From: Neoarius graeffei
Lineage: Eukaryota; Chordata; Actinopteri; Siluriformes; Ariidae
DNA length: 64,000 nucleotides
Assembly: GCF_027579695.1 (NCBI RefSeq)
Contig: NC_083583.1
Location: 5,643,705 to 5,707,704, forward strand
Direction: 5' to 3'
A program made the translations under genes and the position numbers. The notes under the pieces were generated by a model. It ran no database searches, was not told the origin of the DNA, and saw only the letters and a list, made by a program, of their open reading frames with translations. Shown here piece after piece: positions 10,843 to 21,555 of this stretch (positions within the stretch are counted from its first letter, which is position 1; the number at the start of each line of letters is the position of its first letter).

Positions 10843-11227
10843 GCGGCACGGTGGTGTAGTGGTTAGCGCTGTCGCCTCACAGCAAGAAAGTCCGGGTTCG
10901 AGCCCCATGGCCGGTGAGGGCCTTTCTGTGCGGAGTTTGCATGTTCTCCCCGTGTCCGCGTGGGTTTCCTCCGGGTGCTCCGGTTTCCCCCACAGTCCAA
11001 AGACATGCAGGTTAGGTTAACTGGTGACTCTAAAATTGACCGTAGGTGTGAGTGTGAATGGTTGTCTGTGTCTATGTGTCAGCCCTGTGATGACCTGGTG
11101 ACTTGTCCAGGGTGTACCCCGCCTTTCGCCCGTAGTCAGCTGGGATAGGCTCCAGCTTGCCTGCAACCCTGTAGAACAGGATAAAGTGGCTAGAGATAAT
11201 GAGATGAGATGAGATGAGATGAGATTC
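10843..11227 (+). mobile_element. Mermaid/AFC-type SINE with ATGAG tail
   Basis: Complete copy: GGCGGCACGGTGGTGTAGTGG head, conserved body, and (ATGAG)n tail at 11198-11224. A 10-bp duplication GTCATTCTGG is at 10833-10842 and 11228-11237. Confidence 0.93.
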
Positions 11228-11237
11228 GTCATTCTGG

Positions 11238-11492
11238 ATGATCAGGCCCTTTATGTTCTCCTTAAGATGACTGAAATAGCTTTTCATGTCTTTTGGCTGA
11301 GTCCAGGTTTCGAACGTAACCATCCGATAAATTGTTCGTTGGAATCAGTTGAGAGAAAAACACTTCCCGAGGTTCCTTTTTAAGCTCCTTGTCCTTCACT
11401 ATCCACAATCTTTCTAGAGGAGTCGGAACATTAAAACGGCACAGACTCAATGCCACGGGGTTCACACACAACAGGACTCTAAGCCACTTCAT
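11238..11492 (-). pseudogene. Unidentified coding remnant
   Basis: Two overlapping leftward frames look protein-like: one from 11492 (MKWLRVLLCVNPVALSLCRF, then a KDKELKKEPREVFFSQLIPT block) and, after a frame change near 11330, TWTQPKDMKSYFSHLKENIK up to the SINE junction. I do not recognise the family. Host-gene exon and transposon fragment are equally possible. Confidence 0.3.
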
Positions 11493-11790
11493 AGGATGGC
11501 AAACTGAGATGGTTGATTTTTTTTTTTTGAGGCCTTGTACTGCTTTAACAGCTCCTCTTAGTCAGCTTGGTAGCAGTTAAGCACACTGATGATGGAAGCC
11601 ATGTGGACTCTTCAAGTTGTCTCGTGTTCTGCAGTGCTTTGCCTCTTCAGTCACGCTGCATGGATGAACCTTCTTCTGAAGTTGAAGTTAGCAGGGTGGG
11701 TATCCACATGTCGCTAACTTTGGAGACTTTAATGCATGCTACAGTGTTCCTTTAAAGCTCTCTAGTGATGCGGCAGAAACAATGGTATGA
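11493..11790. other. Spacer, nothing recognised
   Basis: No supported coding sequence or repeat boundary. It could include 3' UTR of the LINE that follows. Confidence 0.3.
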
Positions 11791-12231
11791 TCAAGAGCAT
11801 TCCAGGCTCGGCATGTTCTCGGAAAAAAAAAAGTTCTTATAAATGTCTTTCTTTGCAAATGGGATATTGATGTGAAGTTGTCCTCTTGTGCCAGTTGCCG
11901 TTGAATATTTTATGATCTTGTCTTGATCAATGCCCGCCATCCCCTTCTGAATCTTGTATAACATGACTAAACAACAGTTTTCTCTTCTGTCAGCCAGTGT
12001 ATCCCACCCAAGTTCAGCTGTCTGTGTGACGTTACTGTAGTCTCCCTTGCAGAAGCGTGCTGCTTTCCACTGGACACTTTCCACCTTATTTATGAGGCCT
12101 ATTCTGTATGGATCCCAAGCACAGCAAGCGTATTCTAATACAGGACGCACCAAGGTTGTATACGCCATTTCTTTCACCTCCTTTGGACAAAACCAAAGGT
12201 TTCTTCTCAAGAAGCCAAGACTATGGTTTGC
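11791..12231 (-). pseudogene. LINE RT C-terminal part (Jockey/CR1-like group), downstream segment
   Basis: The protein reads leftward: ANHSLGFLRRNL, then MAYTTLVRPVLEYACCAWDP and VESVQWKAARF, ending at 11791. These are the post-RT motifs of Jockey/CR1-type non-LTR elements. The matching upstream segment is at 21078-21240; the Penelope insertion separates them, duplicating TTTACAAACTGT. The frame is continuous here but the element is 5'-truncated and broken. Confidence 0.8.
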
Positions 12232-12429
12232 TTTACAAACTGTCAGTGGTAGAAAAGAGCAACTGGACTTGCTTGAAGATTCTTGAAAACGTTTCACCTC
12301 TCATCCGAAAGGCTTCTTCAGTTCTGTCTGACTAATAAGGAATATCAGATATTTATCCTCTCATGGATCAGAATCAGAATTCTGATGACAAGCTCATCTA
12401 AGGTGTTGTTGAGGCATCATGTTGGTGTG

Positions 12430-14291
12430 GGTCACTGGAGGCTGGGTGTGAACGGCGAGTCATTAGGGTGATCAATGGATTGCCCGTTAGGGTGATCAAT
12501 GGAAAGCTGATTCTCTCTGTCCTCCTGTGAATCACCGAAAACAGCTGGGTCTTGGCGTGCACCCAGCCATCTGGGAAGTGTGCCCAAGACCGCATTGTAG
12601 ATGGTTGATAAATGATGTCTTAGACCCCCACCTCTGTTCAGTGATGGCCATTCCAGGTTGACAAAAATGGCTTCTTTAACTCCTCGCTCATACCAACGAT
12701 CCTCTCTGGCTAAAATGCATATGTTACAATCCTGAAATGAGTGTCCTTTGTTGTTAAGATGAATGTAGACAGCAGAGTCCTGGCCTGAGGAGCTGGCTCT
12801 CCTGTGTTGAGCCATGCGCCTGTAAAGTGGTTGTTTTGTTTCCCAATATATGAGTCCGTGCATTCCTCACTGCACTGAATTGCATACACTACGTTGTCCT
12901 GTTTGTGTCTGGGTATTCTGTCCTTAGGGTGGACCAGTTTCTGCTTCAGGGTGTTACTGGGTCTGAAATGTACCAGAATGTTGTGTTTGTAGAAAATCCT
13001 CCTGAGTTTCTCAGATAGACCAGAAATGACAATGTTCTTGCGTTTGTTCCTGTTGTCATCCTTGTCCGTTGTGTTCCTTTTTCTGCTCTTTAGGAAAGAC
13101 CAGTTGGGATACCCGCAATTCTGAAGTGCTTTCTTGATATGATTCTGCTCCTTCTCTTTTCCCTCTATCGTTGTAGGAATGTTCTGAGCCCTCTGTTGCA
13201 AGATCCTAATGACCCCCAATTTATGTTCCAGTGGCTGGTGAGAGTCGAAAAGTAGGTACCGGTCTATGTGTGTGAGTTTCCGGTAGACCTCAATACTAAG
13301 GCTTCTGTCTTATCTAATGTGTACATCACAATCCAAGAAGGCCAGATTATTCCCACTGACATCCTCCCGAGTGAAGTTGATGTTGATATCCACTGCATTG
13401 ATGTGTTTCAAGAAAGCTTCCACCTCATGGATTTTGATTTTAACCCAGGTATCATCCACGTATCTAAACCACTGGCTGGGAGCAACTCCTGTAAAAGTGG
13501 TCAAAGCTTTATGTTCCACTTCCTCTATGTATAGATTGGCCACAATAGGGGACACTGGTGAGCCCATGGCACATCCATGCTTCTGTCTGTAGAAACTTTC
13601 GTTAAACTGGAAATAAGTGGTAGTCAGGCAGAGGTCAAGCAGGGTGCAAATCTGATCCGTGGTGAGGTTCGTTCTATCCAGTAAGGAGCTGTCCTGAAGG
13701 AGCCATTTTCTAACAGATTCAACTGCTTCTGTGGTGGGAATGCAGGTGAACAGAGAAGTGACATCGTAGGAAACCATGGTTTCATCTGAATCTAGTTTGA
13801 GGTCTGCAACTTTAGTAGCAAAATCTTGGGAACTTTTGACATGATATGGTGTATTCCCAACAAGAGGAGCCAAGATGGTGGCTAGGTGTTTGGCAATGTT
13901 ATATGTGACAGAGTTTATACTGCTGATGATAGCTCTGAGAGGAGCTCCTTCTTTGTGAATCTTGGGGAGTCCGTATATGAGAGGCACGGCTTCCCCAGGG
14001 TACAATCTGTAGTAAAGAGATCGGTTGATGGCTTGGTCCTTTTCTAGTTGTTGCAGACAGCTAACAACTTTCCTTTTGTAACCACTTGTGGGGTCCCTCC
14101 TCAATGTTTCATAAGTGGTTGTGTAGCTGAGGAGACTGGTCATCCTGGAGTGGTAGTCCGCTATGTTTAGCACCACTGTGCATCTCCCTTTGTCAGCAGG
14201 AAGGATGGTGATGTTCTGGTCTCTTTAAAGCACTGTAAGAGCCCTCCTTTCTTGGCTGGTGAGGTTGGAGGGGGTGCTTTCGCACTGGATA
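12430..14291 (-). pseudogene. Penelope-like RT and GIY-YIG endonuclease
   Basis: Reading leftward, the RT core shows YGLPKIHKEGAPLRAIISS, SYDVTSLFTCIP, GCAMGSPVSPIVANLYIEE and the catalytic YVDD in FRYVDDTWV (near 13450). A stop at 13312-13310 interrupts the frame after the RT. The C-terminal GIY-YIG nuclease follows, with VVYAIQCSEEC...YIGK near 12840-12890 and RGVKEAIFVNLEWPSLN near 12650; a frame change near 12715 splits it. One more stop lies upstream near 14226. All domains are recognisable, but the copy cannot make the full protein. Confidence 0.88.
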
Positions 14292-15027
14292 TGTCAGGTC
14301 CTGTGGACATTTTAGCCTGCTGTTCATTTACCTGGCCACTAGATGTCACCATTCAGCAGTTTATTTTCTTTTACCCTTGTTTTTCTTGGGTTACACTTGG
14401 CTTCATGCTATTGGCTAATTGACTCATGGATGGCAAGTAGTTGATTGGTTGGCCTATATATAGGAGTCTGTTTTCTTTTCACTCTGCTGAGTTCTCCTGT
14501 GAGCCACCATGTGAGTACTTGTCCTGGTTTTTCACGATAGCTGTTTGCTCCATTGTTCTGAACTGCCTTTTTGACCTCTGCATCTGTTTTTTCTAAGAAG
14601 AGGATTGTTTTGCTTTGGACTTTCTCGATTGGACATTAACTTTGAACTCTGCCTTATTTTTTGGACACTTAAAAGCCTGTGATTTTTCTGTTGGATTTTG
14701 TAACCTGGGACTTGATCTTTAGATTCCACGGTCTGCTGATTATATATGATTTTTTAACTTTGAACTTTTGTGCCAAGTACTGTTTTGCCATTTTGATTTT
14801 CTAATTCTTTTTGTGCATTTTAATGACTGACCTTTTTGCCTATTTGGAACTGGAGTATACATGCTAAAGATTTATTTTGATTTTTTGATCTGTGGCTCTC
14901 AGTAAAGACTTCCTTTTTTTTTTGAAAACGCTAATTCTCTGCATCTCTGTCCTGAATCTCTGTCTCCTCCCAAGGGTGGCCTTGAGGTTTAAGATGTTCA
15001 ATCCCCATCTCAACCCAAACCGTGACA
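14292..15027 (+). repeat. 5' LTR of the chromovirus
   Basis: It starts TGTCAGG and ends GTGACA. A TATATATA box at 14455-14462 and CCAT-rich downstream sequence fit an LTR promoter. Confidence 0.93.
14455..14495 (+). promoter_or_regulatory. LTR TATA box and predicted transcript start with self-primer
   Basis: TATATATA (14455-14462) predicts transcription start about 30 bases on, near 14486. The segment there, GCTGAGTTCT (14486-14495), is the exact reverse complement of bases 15030-15039 just after the LTR. The start site is inferred, not measured. Confidence 0.55.
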
Positions 15028-15039
15028 GAAGAACTCAGC
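15028..15039 (+). promoter_or_regulatory. Primer-binding site candidate of self-priming type
   Basis: The site next to the 5' LTR does not begin TGG, as tRNA-primed sites normally do. AGAACTCAGC at 15030-15039 pairs perfectly with the predicted RNA 5' end, as known for self-primed Tf1 and proposed for sushi-type chromoviruses. Confidence 0.55.
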
Positions 15040-15044
15040 CAGCA

Positions 15045-18000
15045 ATGGATAGAGCAGAGGATATACCACTTCCCGAACCCGATTCTGTGCCAGTGCCAGA
15101 CCCCTTACCTGCAACTGCCTCAGCATACGACCCGGCACTCATCCTCCAGTGCCTGGTAGCAGCCGTCACCAGCCGAGAGGACACCATGTGCCGTCATGAA
15201 GAGGTCTTAGCCCAGTGGGGGGCTGAAATGAGAAGACAAGCTGGCATGGTGACCAAGATCCACCAGGCCCTCCAACTTCGTCAACCTACACAACCTGCCC
15301 CTTCAGCCTCTTCAGCTCCTCCAGCCCCTACAGCCACGTCTTCCAACGAGCCTACAGTGTCTCTTCCGGTGCACAGCTGTGAGCCCCACCTGCCTGCCCC
15401 AGAGAGGTACAGTGGAGACCCTAAAGGTTGCAGGGGCTTTCTAACCCAGTGCCGTCTGTCCTTCGACCTCCAGCCTGCTGCCTACCCAACCGAGCATTCC
15501 CGAGTGGCCTACGTCATCACACTCTTGACTGGAAGAGCCCTGGCCTGGGCCACAGCCCTCTATGAAAGCAACAGCCCTGTTTGTGCGTCCTTCCTGTCCT
15601 TCTCCAAGGAGATGTTGAAGGTCTTCTCCCCAGAAGTCAGCGGTCGCACAGCAGCCAACAAACTTCTCCAACTTCGCCAAGGCCGTCAGTCGGCAGCAGA
15701 CTATGCTATTCAGTTCCGCACCCTAGCAGCGGAAAGCGGCTGGGGGGAGCAGGCCTTGCTCGCTACCCTCTACAGTGGATTGGCTGACCGCATCAAGGAT
15801 GGGCTAGCTTCGTGGGAGGAGGCTGAAGACCTCGAGTCGTTGATCTCTCGAGTCATCCGGTTAGACAATCGGCTGCAAGAATGAAACAAAGCCCTGAAAA
15901 GCTCCATTTACCAAGCAGTTCCAGTCTGTAGCAGCCCAGCAGTCGACTCCTCTGATGGAGGACCAGAGCCCAGGCAGCTGGGGGGAACTCGACTGTCTCA
16001 GGCAGAACATGACAGGTGAATGAGGGATCGTTGCTGCATTTACTGCGGAAAGTCTGGACATTTTCGCAGCACCTGCCCAGAACTCCCGGGAAAAGGCCAA
16101 ACCCCGTCCAGCCCCAGGAGATCTGTGACGGGGGTGACATCGTCTCCTGATCTCCCGTCCACCAGCTTTTTCGTTCCTGTAACTCTCTCCTGGGATCACC
16201 AGCTGCACTCTCTCCAGGCCTTTATTGACTCTGGTGCTGCCAGCAATTTCATGGACCTCTCTCTCGCACAGCATCTTGGGATTCCCACATCTAGCCTTGA
16301 TCCCCCTCTGTCAGTGACTGCCTTAGATGGACGGCCTTTGGGTGGGGGTCTTGTAGATCTAATGACCTCTACTGTTCATGTACGGATCGACAGTCACCAG
16401 GAGGAACTGTCATTCCATGTAATCCAGTCCCCAGTATTTCCCATAGTCCTTGGATTCCCCTGGCTGACTCGCCACAACCCTCATCTAGACCGGGGCTCAC
16501 GCACGATCCTCCAGTGGGGCCCCACTTGCCATGCCAGCTGTCTTGTCTCAAGTACCTGTCCCGAGTTTCTCAAGCCTCTCGAGTTGTCCCAAGCCCCTCC
16601 CGAGTTGTCCCGAGTGCCTCCCGAGTATCATGACTTGAGAGAAGTGTTCTGCAAAGGAAAAGCAGCAGCCCTACCACCTCACAGACCCTATGATTGTGCC
16701 ATTGACCTGCTGCCCAGCACTTGTCCACCTAGGGGTTGCATCTTCTCACTCTCTGCGCCAGAACGCCTAGCCATGGAACAGTATATCAAGGAGTCACTGT
16801 CCTCAGGCTTCATTCGACCCTCCTCTTCTCCAGCCGGAGCTGGCTTCTTCTTTGTGGGCAAGAAGGATGGAGGCCTGAGGCCTTGCATCGATTGCAGAGG
16901 ACTCAACAAGATTACTATCCGTAACCGTTACCCCCTGCCACTAATGTCATCAGTTTTCTAACTCCTGCAAAGCGCCACCATCTTTACCAAATTGGACCTT
17001 CGCAACGCCTACCATCTGGTCCGAATTCGTGAAGGAGATGAGTGGAAGACTGCATTTAACACCCCAACTGGCCACTATGAATACCAGGTCATGCCCTTTG
17101 GGCTCACAAACGCCCCTGCTGTGTTCCAGGCCCTTATTCATGATGTCCTTCATGACATGCTGAACAGATTTGTTTTTGTTTACTTAGATGATATTTTTAT
17201 TTTTTCTAAGACCCCCTCCGAGCACATCCAGCAGGTCCAACAGGTTCTCAGTCGCCTCCTCAAGAACAACCTTTTTGTCAAAACCGAGAAATGTGAATTT
17301 CATGTTCCCAAGGTGTCCTTTCTCGGCTATGTCATCTCTGAGGGGAGGATTCTCATGGACCCTAAGAAGGTGGAAGCAGTACAGGATTGGCCTGCCCCCA
17401 ACACAATCAAGGAGACACAGAGATTCTTGGGCTTTGCAAATTTCTACCGGAGGTTCATCCATAACTTCAGCTCTATTGCTGCCCCCATCTCTGCGCTCAC
17501 TTGAAAATGCCACTCCCCCTTCTCATGGACTCCTGAGGCTGGCCAGGCATTCAGAGCTCTCAAGCAGCGCTTCACCTCCGTTCCCATCCTCCGTCATCCT
17601 GACCCACTCGACCATTCATTGTGGAGGTGGATGCCTCTAATGTAGGGGTTGGAGCAGTCTTATCCCAGAGATCCTCTGATGGCAAAGTCCACCCTTGTGC
17701 CTTTTTCTCTCGCAAATTGTCTCAGTCAGAGGAGAACTATGACATTGGCAACCGGGAACTCCTGGCAGTTAAGCTGGCATTGGAGGAGTGGAGACAGTGG
17801 CTAGAGGGGGCTCATCATCCCTTCCTAGTGTGGACTGACCATAAGAATCTGCAATATATCCAGCAGGCTAAGCGGCTGAACCCTCGCCAGGCAAGATGGG
17901 CTCTCTTCTTCAACAGATTCTACTTCACGCTCTCTTACAGACCAGGCTCTAAGAATCTCAAACCTGATGCACTTTCATGCCAATTCCAGCCAGGCAGTCT

Positions 18001-19438
18001 AGAGAGCCCCCCTGAGACAATCATCCCAAGTTCTCGGCTCATTGCACCAGTCCGCTGGGGCATAACGTCTATAGTTCAGCAAGCACTGCGCAATGACCCT
18101 GGTCCTGATAATGTTCCTGCAGGTCTCTTGTTTGTTCCCAGGGCTGTACATGGTCAGGTTCTCCAGTGGGGTCACTCCTCCCAACTGGCAGTCCATCCTG
18201 GGTCATCCCGAACACTGGAGTTCCTTCAGCGATGCTTCTGGTGGCCAGATATGAAGGAGGATGTGCAGACCTTTGTGGCCAGCTGTCCCAACTGCATCCA
18301 GGGAAAGGATCCATGCCAGAGGGCCCAAGGCCTGCTTCACCCCTTGCCCATTCCTCGCAGACCATGGTCGCACATCTCCCTTGACTTTATCACTGGTCTG
18401 CCTACCTCTGAAGGTAACACCACCATTCTTGTTATTATTGATAGATTCTCTAAAGCCTGTCGCTTCTTGCCTTTGCCCAAATTGCCCTCTGCCTCTGAAA
18501 CTGCCAGACTAATATGTGACCATGTGTTCCGAGTCTTTGGTCTCCCCCAAGATGTCGTCTCGGACCGTGGACCCCAGTTTACCTCCTGCTTCTGGCAAGC
18601 CTTCTGCAAGCTAATCGGGGCGACTGCGAGCCTCTCGTCTGGCTTCCATCCCCAGTCTAATGGGCAGACAGAGAGACTGAATCAAGACCTTGAAGCTGCC
18701 TTGAGATGCATGGTCTCGACCAATCCCACCTCCTGGTGCTCCCAACTCCCATGGGCTGAATACGCTCACAACACGCTGAAGTGCTCAGCTATAGGTATGT
18801 CGCCCTTTGAGTGTCAGTTTGGCTACCAACTGCCTTTGTTCCCTGAACAGGAGGTGGATGCTGGGGTCCCGTCTGCCCAGCAGTTTGTGCGGCGGTGTCG
18901 GCGTACGTGGGGTAGAGCCAGACGTGCCTTGCTGAAAGCCTTCCGACAGTACCAGCAGCAGTCCAATCGCCGTCGGAGGTTGGTCACCTTCCGACCCAGC
19001 CAGAGGGTCTGGCTTTCGGCTCGGGATCTTCCTCTGAGGGTGGAGAACCGGAAGCTGGCGCCGTGGTTCGTTGGTCCCTTCAAGGTGCTCCGCCGGGTCA
19101 ACCCTGTGGCCTACACTCTACAGCTGCCCCGCTCCATGAGGGTCCACCCGACCTTCCATGTCTCCCATCTCCGCCCAGTGGTCACTTCACCGCTGTCTCC
19201 TGCTCCTCGGCCACTGCCTCCTCCTCGGCTCATCGATGGCCGGGCCATGTACACGGTCAACCGGCTCCTGGATTCCCGCTGTGTCCGTAGGTCTCTTCAG
19301 TATCTGGTGGACTGGGAGGGGTATGGGCCGGAGGAACACTTCTGGGTGCCGTCCAGAGACATACTTGACCGCTCCTTGGTTAGAGACTTCCATCGCTTGC
19401 GTCCTGATCGGCCTGGGATCGTCAGGAGACGATATTAG
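15045..19438 (+). pseudogene. Chromovirus gag-pol, four stops and one frameshift
   Basis: Gag starts at ATG 15045 (MDRAEDIPLP). Stops interrupt the frame at 15882-15884, 16017-16019, 16959-16961 and 17502-17504, and a one-base shift occurs near 17603. Domains in order: gag capsid region, CCHC knuckle [15 protein letters not shown] (about 16032), aspartic protease with DSGA near 16230, RT with YLDD near 17182, RNase H with [12 protein letters not shown] (17624 on), HHCC and DDE integrase ([29 protein letters not shown]; about 18170-18700), and a C-terminal chromodomain ([17 protein letters not shown], about 19300-19350). Chromodomains steer integration toward marked chromatin in related elements. 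This copy cannot express full proteins. Confidence 0.93.
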
Positions 19439-19449
19439 GGGGGAGGTTC
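19436..19449 (+). promoter_or_regulatory. Polypurine tract of the chromovirus
   Basis: TAGGGGGGAGG lies directly upstream of the 3' LTR, where plus-strand DNA synthesis is primed in LTR elements. It overlaps the pol stop. Confidence 0.75.
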
Positions 19450-20189
19450 TGTCAGGTTCTGTGGACATTTTAGCCTGCTGTTCATTTACCTGGCCACTAG
19501 ATGTCACCATTCAGCAGTTTATTTTCTTTTACCCTTGTTTTTCTTGGGTTACACTTGGCTTCATGCTATTGGCTAATTGACTCATGGATGGCAAGTAGTT
19601 GATTGGTTGGCCTATATATAGGAGTCTGTTTTCTTTTCACTCTGCTGAGTTCTCCTGTGAGCCACCATGTGAGTACTTGTCCTGGTTTTTCATGATAGCT
19701 GTTTGCTCCATTGTTCTGAACTGCCTTTTTGACCTCTGCATCTGTTTTTTCTAAGAAGAGGATTGTTTTGCTTTGGACTTTCTCGATTGGACATTAACTT
19801 TGAACTCTGCCTTATTTTTTGGACACTTAAAAGCCTGTGATTTTTCTGTTGGATTTTGTAACCTGGGACTTGATCTTTAGATTCCACGGTCTGCTGATTA
19901 TATATGATTTTTTAACTTTGAACTTTTGTGCCAAGTACTGTTTTGCCATTTTGATTTTCTAATTCTTTTTGTGCATTTTAATGACTGACCTTTTTGCCTA
20001 TTTGGAACTGGAGTATACATGCTAAAGATTTATTTTGATTTTTTGATCTGTGGCTCTCAGTAAAGACTTCCTTTTTTTTTTTTTTGAAAACGCTAATTCT
20101 CTGCATCTCTGTCCTGAATCTCTGTCTCCTCCCGAGGGTGGCCTTGAGGTTTAAGATGTTCAATCCCCATCTCAACCCAAACTGTGACA
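19450..20189 (+). repeat. 3' LTR of the chromovirus
   Basis: Near-identical to the 5' LTR; its T run near 20072 is four bases longer. The target duplication GGATA follows at 20190-20194. Confidence 0.93.
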
Positions 20190-20906
20190 GGATAGAGCAG
20201 CTGATATCTTCAGTCTAAGTTGTTCTGCCTCTGTGTTGGTCAGATTGTTGTTCCTGATGGCTGTCTCTGTGGCTGTGATGAGTTCTACTACCGGTATCCG
20301 CTCAGGTGAAACTGCAAAGTTAAGACCCTTGGATAAGACATCTTTCTCTGGTTGGGTGAGTACCCTGTCGGATAAGTTCTTCACCCATTTCTCTTCTATG
20401 TCCGGTTGTGTAGCCTGGTCAGATTTCTTCCTTCAAGTCAACACTTCTGTCTTACTGGAGGAGGTGGTTTTAGACAGCAATGTTTGAAATTTGCGCATCT
20501 GTCATTCCTTACCTTTGGTATGTTGTGAAATCTGTGCCTTCTCAGCAAAATCAGAGACTCGTTCCAAAACTTCACTGGGAAGAAGTGCTGTCAACTCCTC
20601 AAACCTCAGTTCAGTCTTGTTCTGGAGAGCATCGATGGTGAAATGTACTTGTCTCACTCTCTTGTTGAGAAGCTGCTTCTGGGCTTTCTGAAGGATTATC
20701 TCAGCTCTGTGTCCTTTAACCATTGAAAACAGGCATAGGCTAGTGGGGATAATGTTGGATTGTCGGCATCTCAGGTTAAAATGCAGGTGGTTTCTGTAGT
20801 CTGCCAGTTTTCTGGAAAACCTCTCATACTCCCGCACCAGTCGAAGGGTTCTCATTCCAAAATGCATGGAAACATGTCTGTGAAGATTCTCAGTCATCCA
20901 GGTCAT
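20190..20906 (-). pseudogene. Penelope-like element, N-terminal coding part
   Basis: Leftward reading from 20906 gives a basic, helical N-terminal region (KAQKQLLNKRVRQVHFTIDA), then after a frame break near 20500 the block NLSDRVLTQPEKDVLSKGLN (20384 downward), the usual lead-in to the Penelope RT. It continues at 14291 beyond the Gypsy insertion. Confidence 0.8.
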
Positions 20907-21068
20907 AGTAAACTGTGGGTGGTAGAAAAGAGCAACTGGACTAGCTAAGAAGCCTTTCAGATGAGAAGTGAAACGTTTTCAAGAATCTTCAAGCAAGTCC
21001 AGTTGCTCTTTTCTACCACCCACAGTTTACTATGACCTGGATGACTGAGAATCTTCACAGACATGTTT
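20870..21068. repeat. 73-bp perfect inverted repeat at the Penelope end
   Basis: Bases 20870-20942 are the exact reverse complement of 20996-21068, with a 53-base spacer. The spacer (20943-20995) contains GATGAG and GAAACG blocks spaced as in a hammerhead-ribozyme core. The same blocks occur at the other Penelope end on the minus strand (about 12325-12283). Confidence 0.9.
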
Positions 21069-21077
21069 ACAAACTGT

Positions 21078-21240
21078 TTTTTGCATGCTCCTTCCAGTTG
21101 AGTTTACTATCCAGCTGGACTCCTAAGTATGGATGAGAGTTTGGCTGGTGCAGAACTTGACCACAGAAGGAGGACTCTCGCAGAGGAGGATTTCTCTTCA
21201 ACAAAATTACCATGACCGAAAATTTAGATGAATTAAAACT
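21078..21240 (-). pseudogene. Jockey/CR1-like LINE, upstream segment
   Basis: Leftward reading shows the late RT motif HPYLGVQLDSKLNWKEHAKN, preceded by FNSSKFSVM and LRESSFCGQVL. It joins logically to the fragment at 12231-11791, which begins KANHSLGFLRRNL. The Penelope element sits exactly between the two. Confidence 0.8.
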
Positions 21241-21246
21241 CATTTT

Positions 21247-21555
21247 CCATGCATTCTGATGAATTTCCATGTATTTGGATGAGCATCTGGAGATGGAAAG
21301 CTGCACCACTGATTCAGTGCTTCAAGGAGCAGGAGCCCATTTGTTTATCATGCAGCATGGAGTTTTTCAGATGGGTCAGCTGTTTCTCCAGGCATTCAGT
21401 CTCCAAGTGCTCGGGTCGGTTGGACAAAATACATACCTAGGCGTTTCATATACTCCTCCATCGAGTCTCTCACACCTGAAGCCTTTTCCTCAATAAACAC
21501 ATGGTGCAGCATGTCCAGTGTGCTGTCTTTACTCTCCTTATCCTAAAAAGAAATG
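21247..21555 (-). pseudogene. Unknown host gene remnant, fragment 3a
   Basis: A decayed copy of fragment 3b (22388-22600), continuing a little further downstream (MLHDKQMGSCSLKH, then after a stop ISGAAFHLQMLIQ). It reads leftward and shares the EEKASG...DSMEEYMKRLGM block. Family unknown. Confidence 0.45.

Larger units (their letters stand above)
14292..20189 (+). mobile_element. Ty3/Gypsy chromovirus-type LTR retrotransposon, full length
   Basis: Two LTRs (736 and 740 bp) bound it, and GGATA is duplicated at 14287-14291 and 20190-20194, so this is one complete insertion into the Penelope-like element. LTRs differ by four substitutions (near 14300, 14535, 14972, 15021) plus a four-base difference in one T run, roughly 99.4% identical, so the insertion is recent. 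Gag and pol lie in one frame, apart from the breaks noted under the gene, and end in a chromodomain. Confidence 0.95.
12244..21065 (-). mobile_element. Penelope-like element, split by a Gypsy element
   Basis: It is bounded by a 12-bp duplication TTTACAAACTGT (12232-12243 and 21066-21077) in the host LINE. Removing the Gypsy insertion leaves about 2.9 kb: an N-terminal region at 20906-20190, then RT and a GIY-YIG endonuclease at 14291-12430. Shared end sequences (AAAAGAGCAACTGGACT at 12252-12268 and 20926-20942) are the Penelope LTR-like repeats. Penelope-like elements use RT with the GIY-YIG nuclease for target-primed insertion. Confidence 0.88.

Noticed and set aside
12047..12335. Plus-strand ORFs over the LINE C-terminus
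   Set aside because: Antisense to clear LINE RT motifs.
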